From positions 868,001-932,000 of the forward strand of contig JALBUN010000006.1 in assembly GCA_025174535.1 (NCBI GenBank): DNA of 64,000 bases, given 5' to 3'. Positions 1 through 9,954 of the stretch are shown piece by piece. The position numbers and the translations under genes are program-made. The stretch comes from Cantharellus purpuraceus (Eukaryota; Basidiomycota; Agaricomycetes; Cantharellales; Hydnaceae). Below the pieces are notes generated by a model. The model searched no databases. It was not told the DNA's origin and saw nothing but the letters and a program-made list of their open reading frames with translations. How positions within the stretch are numbered: the stretch's first letter is position 1; each line of letters starts with the position of its first letter.

Positions 1-228
1 GTGGGCGCCTATGGGTCCACAACTGTAGCACAGCAGAAACAAATGATTCTGAGCCGAGTTCTGCATGGAATATTCCCGAAAAAATATGGAAAAATAGAGA
101 ATATTTGAATAAGTCCATTCCAGGTACAAGCATCAAATATATGCTGATATTTAGGAATGGAAAAGCAAAGAATAGCACATTGGTGCTGCATAAATGGAAT
201 TTGATAGGGAAAAGGTGGTTCCCATACA
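1..228 (-). mobile_element. LTR family P, 5' start (fragment)
   Basis: Read on the minus strand it begins TGTATGGGAACC at 228 and runs out of the window. It matches, inverted, 43210 to about 43436 and, for its first ~100 bp, 40953-41056. It cuts the copia reverse transcriptase at 229, so it inserted into that element. I infer that P is the first part of a long LTR (about 1.4 kb) ending GGTTCCAAAACA, as seen at 4840. No internal region is visible here. Confidence 0.6.
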
Positions 229-2951
229 CCCACGGCCTTCTTCCCTGCAGGGAGGTCCACCACCGTCCAAACATTGTTGTCCATGAGCGACTGATATTCA
301 TCATTGCAGGACTCTCTCCACCATGGTCCATCAACTCTAGACATGGCTTCCTGATAACTGGATGGTTCAGGGAGGTCAGGAGCGTTGCTGAGGTTGACAA
401 GTTCCTGAAGTGGATGTTGGACAGATGGTATGGCAGATTCAGCCTGTCCCACCCCCTCATTCTGGGCATCGTCCACCCCCTCAGTTGGATCATCTCTTCC
501 CTCTGACTCGAGTGGAGGATTCCTGTACTGGGCAGCATTTGGGACAAGCCACCATGGTTGGGGAGGGATGCGGATGCGTGTTGAACGTCTCAGAGGTGGG
601 TCAGGTGGTAGAGGTGGAGATGGGGATGGTGGAGGGGATGTAGGGGATGGTGTTGCAACGTCTGGCAATGGTAGTAAAGGGGGGGTAGCTGGAGGAATAA
701 CTGGAGGGGAAGTAGAAGTCTGGTGAATGGCCACATCATCAGGAAGTTGCACAAGTTGCTGTGGTGGATTGTGCGTGGTGGATGTATGTGGGTGACCAGA
801 TTCATCAAAAATGACATCCCTGCTTATCAATACCCTCCTTCCAACTGGGTCCCACAGTCGCCATGCCTTAGTCCCAGTTTCATATCCAATCATGACACAC
901 TTGGTAGAGTGTGATTCAAGGTGGCGTCTTTTAGATTTGGGGACATGGACAAACGCAGTGGAGCCAAATACCCTGAAATGTGCAACAGATGGCTTGTGAC
1001 CGTGCCAGGCTTCATATGGAGTCCCATGGGAAAGCGCAGAAGTGGGAGAGCAGTTGTGGAGAAGAGTGAATGCTAAGGCTGCTTCTCCCCAGAAAGAAGG
1101 ACCTAGTTTGGTATCATGTAGCATGGATATAACACCTTCTTCCAGAGTCCTGTTGTAGCGCTCTGCAACTCCATTCTGCTGTGGTGTGCCCGGTGCAGTC
1201 TTTTGCCTGAAGATCCCAGAGGACATGGTCAGGAAAGAGAACTGGTGCGATGAGTATTCTCCTCCTTTGTCATCTCTCAGGGTTTTGATCCGTTTGCCAG
1301 TCTGGTTCTCCACCAGTGCTTTGAACTGCTTGAACGCGTCTAACGCCTGGTCCTTGGTCTTGATCAAGTACAGGCTCACAAAACAAGATTTGTCGTCAAT
1401 GAATGTGATCCAGTACCTAAATCCCCGCGCAGTGGGCACCTTCAATGGACCATGAACGTCAGAATGAATGAGTTCAAGAATGTCGGAGGCCCTGAAGGAG
1501 GCTTTCTTGGGGAATGAATCACGGTGTTGTTTGCCATGAATGCACGCTTTGCAGATTTTGGGGAATGGATTGTCTGATGTGATGTCCATCCCCTCCACCA
1601 TATTTTGCATGACTAGCTGTTTGACAGCATCAATCCCCAGATGCCCAAAGCGACGGTGCCATAGTTGTAGATCCAGTGACTTGGACGCAGCAATGTGTGC
1701 AGTGTGTGAGAGGAGGTTGTTTGCAAGTTTGGGAACATAGAGTACATTGCTGAACAGTATAGGTTTCAAGTTTGGATCATTTGGGCAAAACATCACTGTG
1801 CCAATCCCTTCAGAGTACACAACACTATTGTCCGCCAATTCAATGGGAGCCCTATGAGGTTTGAGCTCCTTAAACCAATGGCGATTTGGAGTCATATGTA
1901 ATGAGGCTCCTGAATCAGTGCACCAAAGGGAATTGGTATCAGAGACAAGTGCGTGATGAGGGAGAGAGGAAATGCTTGCAGTGGTGAATGCCGATCCTGC
2001 AACTTCAACAACAGAGGAGATAGATCCATCCACCTGCTTAGCCTTCTGCTTCTGCTTCTTCTCCTGCTTAGCTGTCTGTCTGCGCTCCAGATTTGCCTTC
2101 TTGGCATTGGCTAGAGAAAAGCAGACATCTGTGTTATGAGTGGATGCTTCACAGAAGTTGCACCATTTAGGAGGTGTTGAAGCGGGTGGTTTGTTGGATA
2201 GCATGGCTGATTGAACAGAACGGTGCAGATGGTTGTTCTCCTCTGTGATAAAGGCTTCAATAACTTTGGCCTTGTTGATGTTCTTTTGAAGCAGTAACAC
2301 GGACGTGTGAAGCTGTCAAACTCCTCAGGAAGGGCTCTAATGAGTGTCATGATCACCAGCTCCTCATCCTGTCTGGCTCGTGTATAGGAGCCATCAGATG
2401 GACAAAGGTTCTGGCAGAGTTGCATGGCAGAGCTGACACAACCAACCAGAGACTGGAGTGTCTCATCTGGAGCCTTCCGTATATTGAAGAGTGCATCATA
2501 GGCATTGAAATGAGTGCCTGCCTGCTTCTGAACATGTACCCTGTGCAGAGCTTCCCACATTTTCACTGGATTGTCCTCTAATCCCTGAACATGAACTCGC
2601 TGCCCTTGTTCCAAGGTTGATGCAATGAGTCCAGCTGCTACCTCCTGATCCTCAGTCAACCGGTGAACTAAGGCCAGGGTTGTGGCTTTGTAACACTAGG
2701 TAGGCAATGAGGAGGGATCCTTTCTCACCACTGGAAGCTGAAACCCTTTGGAGGCTGAAGAGATGACTGCTGGGAGAAACTGAGGGGGAAAGGGAGGATG
2801 TGGTGGGCCAAAAAGTGAAGTGTGATTGAGGTTGAAGTTGTTGTTTAATGGGGGATGAGTGGGTTGGAAAAGGTGGATGGAAATGAGAGGATTTTGATGA
2901 TATAAGTATGTTGGAACAACTGTTTAGAGCTGGAGGCCGGGGCCCATAACC
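229..2951 (-). pseudogene. Copia family C, copy 1: truncated gag-pol remnant
   Basis: Ty1/copia polyprotein remnant. In order on the minus strand: UBN2-type gag (about 2659-2300), CCHC knuckle C-X2-C-X4-H-X4-C near 2160-2120, aspartic protease DSGA near 1915, GAG-pre-integrase, integrase core with RDDKGGEY and GTPQQNGVAERYN, and the first residues of reverse transcriptase. A 2-bp insertion near 2292-2300 shifts the gag frame relative to copy 2. The gag start and about 650 bp of leader are deleted at about 2655, where gag is joined directly to leader sequence. Reverse transcriptase is cut at 229 by LTR P. Its 5' LTR is 2952-3105. It cannot be active. Confidence 0.88.
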
Positions 2952-3105
2952 TGTAGAGCTCAAAAGGGAAGTTGTATGTTATTAGATAAGCCAAAATACA
3001 AACTCAGCAAAAAAGCGAAATTGTAACACATAAAACACTCATATCTTCTCACAGAATAATCCATATCATACCAAACTTTCCAGGGACCTTCAGTGCATTC
3101 CAACA
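2952..3105 (-). mobile_element. LTR family C, 5' LTR of copia copy 1
   Basis: 154-bp LTR, TGTTGGAATGCA...CTCTACA on the minus strand. It is followed directly (2951 leftwards) by GGTTATGGGCCC, the primer-binding site. The same LTR occurs at 16119-16272, about 21455-21608, 31376-31529 and 38055-38206. Confidence 0.8.
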
Positions 3106-3679
3106 ATTTGGTCCCTTTGCCTGACATGATGTAACCTGAGTTGTATTGAAGTGGGAAGATAGGTTGGTGATGGTGACTGAAATTCTACCTCATGTTCGAC
3201 TCTTCTATCTGTGTTACGATATAGAGGTGAAATGCCAAGGAATGTATATGGTTCAACGGAATCATGAAAGAATATAGGATTGCCAATGGCATAAGAAAGA
3301 CATGGTGGGGGGATCTTGGATGTTGAAAGAGTTTTGGAAGTATTTTGACACGTGGAGGTGGCTTAACATGCCTGTGGAGCTCAGCATATTTTTGATAGTC
3401 CTCTGTGTCCAGAGACCAGTGTGACGTATTATTAGAAGGGATGTTGGAGAGGGGAATAGAATTAGAAGCCATGTGAATGATGATGAAAGGATCGGTGTGA
3501 ATAGAAGGCTGATAATGATCAATGGCGATGAAACACAAGTGACGATCGATGGCTAGAATTAGAGACTGAGGTGGAGAGGGAGTTGCGGTGCTATTTAAAA
3601 GTTTGATACGAAAAGACGCTGGTGGAGTTGGACTGTCAGAGTGGTTCGATATACGTCCTCGATGTGTCCTGGCTCATCA
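3106..3679 (-). mobile_element. LTR family EL, truncated copy
   Basis: Matches the first ~570 bp of the 1.4-kb EL LTR (complete copy 24320-25736) and starts on the minus strand at 3679 with TGA. It has the TTTAAATAG TATA-like box near 3590-3598 and the downstream short ORF starting MASNSIPLSN (ATG about 3471). That ORF is frameshifted here by 2 extra G near 3305. The 3' part was lost at the junction with the copia LTR at 3105. Confidence 0.65.
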
Positions 3680-3686
3680 GCGCATT

Positions 3687-4217
3687 TATTATGACTATAT
3701 TCATTAACGTCCAGATCCCCGTCTGATCCACTCAGATCCCCGTGCATATGAAATCTATACTCCATTTGGAAACCACCACCTCCATCTACCTGTCCGATTG
3801 TCACCGCTGATTCTGCCCATCCATCTCTGGTTCCAATTGATGCATCAGCATCACCATAGGAATCTGGACATCCATCCCCGTCAGACTCAGACATACTCAT
3901 GTAAGGCTGTCAGCCTCGGAGACCCATCACTGGAGTAATTATTATTGATTTCAAAATATGTATTTAAGTTGCCCAACTGGGGACTTCATTCCCCAGTTTG
4001 AATCACACCTAGTTCCTAAGTCCGATCCTAACTCTCTAAGTCGTACTCTGTCTCCGAAATCTCAGACACCGGTATTAGTGAGGGCGCAGCACATAAGCTG
4101 AAGCCAAGTCCGTCCCGACCCCCACGACGTGCTCCGACTCCGACTCAACCTCCAACCCAACCTCTGACCCAAACTCCAACCCAATCTCCAACCCCCAATC
4201 GGACCTAGTGCATAACA
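3687..4217 (+). mobile_element. LTR family A, 5' LTR of gypsy A copy 1
   Basis: 531 bp, TATTATGACTATATTC...CATAACA; the first dinucleotide TG has decayed to TA. A TATTTAAG box lies about 34 nt before CCCCAGTTTGAA, the expected transcription start. It is one of eight family-A LTRs in the window. Confidence 0.8.
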
Positions 4218-4231
4218 GTATATTCGAACTG
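4218..4231 (+). promoter_or_regulatory. Self-priming primer-binding site (Tf1-like)
   Basis: Directly after the LTR, 4221-4231 reads TATTCGAACTG. This is the exact reverse complement of CAGTTCGAATA in the family-A LTR (best preserved at 45109-45119), located one TATA distance (34 nt) after TATTTAAG. In the Tf1/sushi group the mRNA 5' end folds back on the primer-binding site to prime reverse transcription. This geometry fits that mechanism; use by this element is inferred. Confidence 0.6.
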
Positions 4232-4249
4232 CCATACTCACTCCTACCA

Positions 4250-4839
4250 ATGCCACGATCCACTGCCAATTCCAAACACGCACGAACCGTTGAGGTGCCC
4301 CTCCCAGCATCGACACCATCCCCAAGGTTGTTGAAGAAGCAACGGACCACATAGAGGCCATCAATGAAGAAGATGACACCCCGCCCTCTCCAAATCTGGC
4401 GCAAGCCATCTCCCTGCTTGCCGACAGCATCCATAACCCACAAGCCCCTAAGTCCTGGACCAAGGTCCGAGAACCTGACCCCTTCGATGGCTCTGATCTG
4501 CGAAAGCTCCAGCCGTTCTTGGTGCAATGCCGGTTGAACTTCTGCAACTGCCCCAATGCATTCACATCCAATCAGGCGAAGGTGACCTTCACCATGTCCT
4601 ATCTCAAGGGCACTGCACTGGACTACTTTGAGCCAGCGCTCATGGACGACTCTGATGACCCGATATGGTCAGAGGACTACTCCAACTTCATCTCTGAACT
4701 TCAGACCAATTTTGGTCCTTACAACCCCGAGGCCAATGCCAAGAACGAACTTGATCGACTTCGGATGAAGGAAAATCACAAAATCGCAAAATACATTGTG
4801 AGTTTCCAGCAGCTAGCCCCGAAAGTCCAATGGGGCGAC
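4250..4839 (+). pseudogene. Gypsy A copy 1 gag remnant
   Basis: Capsid-type gag (Retrotrans_gag). ATG at 4250 begins MPRSTANS, equivalent to MPQSTANS in copy 2 (8844). A missing base near 4295 shifts the frame. The frame is then open through DPFDGSD, the conserved YLKGTALDYFEPAL and SEDYSNFISELQTNFGPYNP, to VQWGD, where it is cut at 4839/4840 by an inserted LTR piece. The CCHC knuckle and pol are absent. Confidence 0.8.
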
Positions 4840-5794
4840 TGTTTTGGAACCTGCAAAATTATGGTGTTAGGGCAAACTCTAAATCACCACAATTCCATGA
4901 ATGAACAGCTGAGAAGAATATCAAACCCTGCTGCAGCACAACTCCAGAAACAATTTAACGTTTGTACTTTGGTTACAATCCCTTGTATTGGTCAATGCAG
5001 ACTATATGCAGAAAAGTAATACGTTTCTTAGCAGCAAGAAATGAATAAGACTTCCAGAGTCTAGAGTTCACGGACGCTTAGGGGTCCAGATATTCCGAAA
5101 AGAGGGGAATGCACTTAGAGGCTAAAGGAAGTAGGTGGATGAATCCAACCGTCCAACCAGTGGTACTCAGAAGCAGGTAACAGCGATGTGTGAAGTAGTC
5201 TAGCAACTGCTTCACACGAGTTCAAGCTTCTAATGCTCTGCAAAGGCAGTACACACTAGTAACTTAAACAAGAGCACTAATGGCAGGACTATTGACAGAG
5301 AATCTCACCCTGTAGATTCGTAGTCACGTGAGGCAGATACTACACTCACGCCCAAAGCAGGAATATCACTACTTTGAGTGCAATCAAGTACAGTTACACA
5401 ACTGTAAAAGATCCTTGAACTGGAAATCAACAGTTACTGAGATAGAGGATGACACTGTATGTCACTCTAGTCACACTGGTGTGCAGAAGATGGGTAGAAT
5501 AGGTTGAATATGTTACTATTTCAGAGGCAGAATGGCCTCCTTATATATTGTATTTACAGGGGCTGACTAATGCTTCTGGAATATTCTACCTATTAATAGA
5601 TGGAAGCTACTGGAAGGTTGTGGAAGGTGGAAGAAAGGGGTAGAATATTCCAAGTCAATCACAGGTTCTGATCACTGGACTAACACTGATCGGGAGCTGA
5701 ATAATGGTTCTGGAAAGTTCTATCTAATAATAGAAGGAAACAGCTAGAATGTTATGGCAAGGGGTAGAATATTCCAAGGCAATCACCTGATTGA
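4840..5794 (-). mobile_element. LTR family P, 3' portion (fragment)
   Basis: Minus-strand LTR portion ending GGTTCCAAAACA at 4840. It holds a segment also seen in plus orientation at 43691-44125 and 37687-38054, with a TATA-like AATATATAAGG. Its right end is a truncation that joins the antisense Zn-cluster ORF in mid-codon. It encodes nothing. Confidence 0.55.
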
Positions 5795-7032
5795 TTGAAC
5801 TTTCCATCGATCCTACACCCTCCTTTCTGACCCCGACAATGATCGCAGAACCAAAGGCGGCGAGTTGGGCCAGTAGACCACACACACTCCATGCCCACAT
5901 CACGACACAAGTTGCATGTTACGCCGGGCCTGCCAAATGACTCCGTTGGAGCCAGAGCCTTGGGTGGTCTGCCCCTTCTTGCTGCGGCCTCCAAATGTTC
6001 CCTCTCCTCCTCCTTGTCCTGCTGTTCCGCTGCTGCCTTCTCCATCTCGTGCTTGCAAAGCTGGATCACCGACCTAGTGACACGCAGCTCCTTCTTACGG
6101 GTCGCCAAAACGCAACTCTCTGCCTTACACCATATGACCCTCCGATCTGCCTCCCACTTCTCTGTATCAGCACTCAGGTACGCCTTCAATGAAAAGACCG
6201 CGACGTCGAGGTTTTTCTTGGTGGTTGCGGCGTAGAGCTCCGCCCTTTTGCGAGCCTTGACTGCAGCTACCCAAGCCATCTCCTCGTAACAATTTGAAGT
6301 CGGATCTGGCTCTGCATCTGTTCCAACATCCACACCTGCCTCAGGTTCTGCATTTGCATCAAGCTCCATATTGGCATCGGGATCCGCATCCACCTCCGCT
6401 CTCTCCACCTCCACCGCTTCATCTTCCTCAGCCGCACCCAACCCAAATAATGGCCATACCCGTGGACGTAATGGCGAGTCAACCACAGTGACAGTTGTCG
6501 GGCGAGTTGTCTCCGACTGCATAATGGAAATAATGGTGACTTCTGGGGTCCCTGTCCATATTGGCACACTCGGACTTCCTGGGTGGCTGGTTCCCCCTGC
6601 CCCGGTCACCTCCTCCTCTACCTCCATGGTGGCCTCTAGCTCGTGCGCCTGCTCCTCCACTTCCTTCAGTCTCATGGCCTCCATCATGGCCGCAAGTTCC
6701 TTCACCCTGCGAGCTCTCTCGGCCTTTGCCTCCTCCTCCTTCCATCTCCATTCCATCTCCACTGCCTCTTTCTGCCTCTGCTCCTCCTCCTTCCGTCTCC
6801 ATTCCACCACCTCCTCCTCCTTCCGTCTCCATTCCGCCTCCTCCTCCTCCTTCCGTCTCCATTCCGCCTCCTCCTCCTCCTTCCGTCTCCATTCCACCTC
6901 CTCCTCCTCCTTCCATCTCCATTCCGCTTCCTCTTCCTCTTTCTGTTTCCGCTCCTCTTCCTCTTCTTTCCATCGGGCCAAGAGCAGCTGCTCAAGCTCG
7001 GCCACGCTCATGCTTGCCAAAGGGTTTGACAT
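5794..7032 (-). pseudogene. Antisense coiled-coil / Zn2Cys6 ORF of gypsy A (copy 1, C-terminus lost)
   Basis: Open for 413 codons from the chosen ATG at 7032 until the LTR insertion at 5794. Residues about 15-130 are a Glu/Lys/Arg-rich helix built from a decapeptide repeat (EEEEAEWRRK). Next come an acidic linker, a second helical block with KARKRAEL and CKHEMEKAAAEQQDKEEE, an AT-hook-like RRGRPPKA, and at about 373-406 six cysteines spaced CX2CX6CX12CX2CX6C followed by RIDGKFN. This spacing is that of GAL4-type Zn(II)2Cys6 clusters. A TATA box lies 40 nt upstream. It lies antisense to gag-pol next to the 3' LTR, the same place as in gypsy A copy 2 and gypsy D. The role is unknown; DNA binding is inferred from the motif. 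Confidence 0.75.
6765..6950. repeat. 30-bp tandem repeat encoding EEEEAEWRRK
   Basis: About five imperfect copies of a 30-bp unit rich in CTCCTC and TTCCGTCTCCATTCC. On the minus strand each encodes a charged decapeptide. Copy number varies: the second copy of the ORF (about 15980-16040) is much shorter here. Confidence 0.75.
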
Positions 7033-7057
7033 TGTTGAGGATAAGACCTCAATCATG

Positions 7058-7082
7058 CCCCTCCTTTTATATGTCTCCAGAC
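7058..7082 (-). promoter_or_regulatory. TATA box of the antisense ORF
   Basis: Minus strand CATATAAAAGGAGGGG, about 40 nt upstream of the ATG at 7032 and about 100 bp inside the 3' LTR (which starts at 7174). An ATG at 7056 is too close to the TATA box to lie in most transcripts, which supports 7032 as the start. Confidence 0.5.
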
Positions 7083-7173
7083 CCCCAGTATAACTCCGAC
7101 TGCGCCCAACCATCTCACCTATTCAATCCACGGACATGAGGCCTCAGGGGCTCAGCCTTAAATGGGGAGATAC

Positions 7174-7688
7174 TGTTATGACTATATTCATTAACGTTCA
7201 GATCCCCGTCCGATCCACTCAGATCCCCACACATATGAAATCTATACTCCATTTGGAAACCATCACATCTCCATTAATCTGTCTGATTGTCACAGTTGAT
7301 CTCACTCATCCACCTCCAGTTCCAATTGATGCATCAGCATCACCATAGGAACCTGGACATCCATCCCCATTGGACTCAGACATATTCATGTAAGGCCATC
7401 AGCCTTGGAGACCCGTCACTGGAGTAATTATTATAGATTTCAAATATGTATTTAAGTTGCCCAACTGGGGACTTCATTCCCCAGTTTGAATATCGAATCA
7501 CGCCTAGTTCTTAAGTCCGATCCTAACTCTCTAAGTCGTACTCTGTCTCCAAAATCTCGGACACCAGTATTAGTGAGGGCGCAGCACATAAGCTGAAGCC
7601 AAGTCCGTCCCGACCCCCATGACGTGCTCCAACTCCGACTCAACCTCTGACCCAATCTCCAACCCCCAATCGGACCTAGTGCGTAACA
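7174..7688 (+). mobile_element. LTR family A, 3' LTR of gypsy A copy 1
   Basis: 515 bp, TGTTATGACTAT...GCGTAACA, preceded by AAATGGGGAGATAC, the likely polypurine tract. The same GGGAGATAC precedes the LTR of gypsy D at 54157. This LTR keeps more CpG than the copies at 7751-8811. Confidence 0.85.
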
Positions 7689-7689
7689 G

Positions 7690-8266
7690 CGTTTGGAATT
7701 GGCAGTGGATTGTGGCATTGGTAGGAGTGAGTATGGCAGTTCAAATATACTGTTACACACAAGGTCTGATTGGGGGTTGGAGATTGGGTTGGAGTTGATG
7801 GTCAGAGTTGAAGTGGGGATCGGGGCACATCATGGGGGTTGGAACAGACTTGGCTTCAGCTTATGTGCTGTGCCCTCACTAATACCTGTGTCCAAGATTT
7901 CGGAGATGGAGTATGACTTAGATAGTTAGGATCAGACTTAGGAGCTAGGCATGATTTGATATTCAAACTGGGGAATGAAAACTTAAATACATATTTGAAA
8001 TCTAATACTAATTACTCCAGTGATGGGTCTCCAAGGCCAACAGCCTTACATGAATATGTCCAAGTCCAACAGAGATGGATGTCTGGGTTCCTATGGTGAT
8101 GCTGATGCATCAATTGGAACCGGAGGCAGATGAGCGAGATCGGTGGTGACAATCAGACAGATTAATGGAGATGTGATGGTTTCCAAATGGAGTATAGATT
8201 TCATGTGTGTGGGGATCTGAGTGGATCAGATGGGGATCTGGGTGTTAATGAATATAGTCATAAACA
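7690..8266 (-). mobile_element. Family-A 5' end, left arm of a palindrome
   Basis: LTR 7751-8266 in minus orientation, followed on that strand by primer-binding site and gag start (7750-7690). It is nearly identical to the opposite-strand sequence 8301-8877. Both share a 14-nt LTR deletion (AAGTTTTCATTCC) not seen in the other LTRs. I therefore read it as an inverted duplication rather than an independent insertion. Its left end is cut by the insertion of gypsy A copy 1. Confidence 0.8.
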
Positions 8267-8300
8267 ATATGTGACACAGGGTGACACAGTTTGTCACTTG

Positions 8301-8811
8301 TGTTATGACTATATTCATTAACACCCAGATCCCCATCTGATCCACTCAGATCCCCACACACATGAAATCTATACTCCATTTGGAAACCATCACATCTCCA
8401 TTAATCTGTCTGATTGTCACCACCGATCTCGCTCATCTGCCTCCAGTTCCAATTGATGCATCAGCATCACCATAGGAACCCAGACATCCATCCCTGTTGG
8501 ACTTGGACATATTCATGTAAGGCTGTTGGCCTTGGAGACCCATCACTGGAGTAATTAGTATTAGATTTCAAATATGTATTTAAGTTTTCATTCCCCAGTT
8601 TGAATATCAAATCATGCCTAGCTCCTAAGTCTGAAACTATCTAAGTCATACTCCATCTCCAAAATCTTGGACACAGGTATTAGCGAGGGCACAGCACATA
8701 AGCTGAAGCCAAGTCTGTTCCAACCCCCATGATGTGCCCTGATCCCCACTCCAACTCCAACCATTGACTCCAACCCAATCTCCAACCCCCAATCAGACCT
8801 AGTGTGTAACA
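8301..8811 (+). mobile_element. LTR family A, 5' LTR of gypsy A copy 2
   Basis: 511 bp, TGTTATGACT...GTGTAACA. It is the right arm of the palindrome with 7690-8266, with a 34-bp spacer (8267-8300) that contains GTGACACA and TTTGTCAC. The PBS follows at 8812, with TTCGAA decayed to TTTGAA. Confidence 0.88.
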
Positions 8812-8843
8812 GTATATTTGAACTGCCGTACTCACTCCTACCA

Positions 8844-9906
8844 ATGCCACAATCCACCGCCAATTCTGAACGCGCACAAACCATCAAGGTGCCCGCTCCC
8901 ACATAGAGGCTGTCACTAAAGAGGACGATACTCTGCCCTCCCTGAATCTGGCACAAGCCATCTCCCTGCTTGCCAGCAGCATCCATACCCCACAAACTCC
9001 TAAGTCCCCAAGGTCTGGGAACCCGACCCATTCAATGGCCCCGATCCATGCAAGCTCCAACCATTCTTGGTGCAATGCCAGTTGAATTTCCACAACCGCC
9101 CTGATGCATTCACATCCAATCAGGCAAAGGTCACCTTCGCCATGTCCTATCTCAAGGGCACTGCACTGGACTACTTTGAGCCAGCGCTCATGGATGACTC
9201 CGATGACTTGATATGGTCAGAAGACTACTCCAACTTCATCTCCGAACTTCAGACCAATTTTGGTCCTTACAACCCTGAGGCTGATGCTGAGAATGAACTT
9301 GATCAACTTCAGATGAAGGAAAATCACAAAATACATTGTGAGTTTCCAGCAGCTAGCTCTGAAAGTCCAATGGGGTGATGCCGCACTCCGACGCCAATCT
9401 TACATTGGCCTCCCATCCTGCATCAAGGGTGAGATATCATGCATCAGTAAGCCAGATACTTTGGTTAACCTTCACAAGCTCACCCAATCCATTGATGCCT
9501 GTTATTGGGAATGTCATCCAAGGTCTCCCATGAAAATTCAGCTAACAACAAATTGGACAAATCATCAGACAAGACCCCAAAGTCCAACAAGGGGTCCAAT
9601 AAGAAGACTACTACCAACTCTGGCCAGAAGTCAAACACTGGTAACACCAATGCTTCCAGTTCTGGTCAGAACAACTCTGGCACTGGCAATAACTCTGGAG
9701 CTTGCAAGAGCACTCTGGACCTCTCCACCAAGCTGGGGAAAGATGGAAAACTTACCCAGCAGGAATGCCAGTGCCACATGGACAACAACCTCTGTCTATT
9801 CTGTGGAAAACCTGGCCACCAAGCCAAGGATTGCAACAAGGCAACCTCATCAGCAGCAAAGGCAAAGGGCTGTGCCACCAATACCACAACAGACCCAAAA
9901 AAATAG
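8844..9906 (+). pseudogene. Gypsy A copy 2 gag remnant
   Basis: Starts at ATG 8844 (MPQSTANSERAQ), 32 nt after the LTR, and hits a stop near 8905 where the sequence is also shortened. The capsid core (FTSNQAKVTFAMSYLKGT, about 9100-9160) is preserved. Frameshifts lie near 9335 and 9500. The last part is Ser/Asn/Thr/Gly-rich and ends in a CCHC knuckle, CX2CX4HX4C (9793-9834). Structural nucleocapsid protein, no longer translatable. Confidence 0.82.
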
Positions 9907-9954
9907 TAAGCAGTCCTCTAGCCTCCATACAGGCTGAGGGCTGCATTGGTACTC

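Larger units (their letters stand above)
3687..7688 (+). mobile_element. Gypsy family A, copy 1: internally deleted element with both LTRs
   Basis: Ty3/gypsy element bounded by LTRs 3687-4217 and 7174-7688. The flanking 5-mers are GCATT (3682-3686) and GCGTT (7689-7693). They differ only at a CpG, so I read them as a decayed target-site duplication. Inside are the start of gag, a foreign LTR piece (4840 to about 5794) and the antisense Zn-cluster ORF. All of pol is missing, apparently deleted around the LTR-P fragment. The target was another family-A element in reverse orientation, whose leader continues at 7690-7750. Confidence 0.75.

Noticed and set aside
6371..7093. Long plus-strand ORFs rich in Ser, Pro or His over 6371-7139
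   Set aside because: They are frames opposite the Glu-rich repeat. The minus-strand frame has the Zn cluster, start context and TATA box.
5752..7113. Host transcription factor gene captured by chance at this locus
   Set aside because: It occurs at the same place in two family-A copies, and an analogous gene sits in lineage D, so it is part of the elements.
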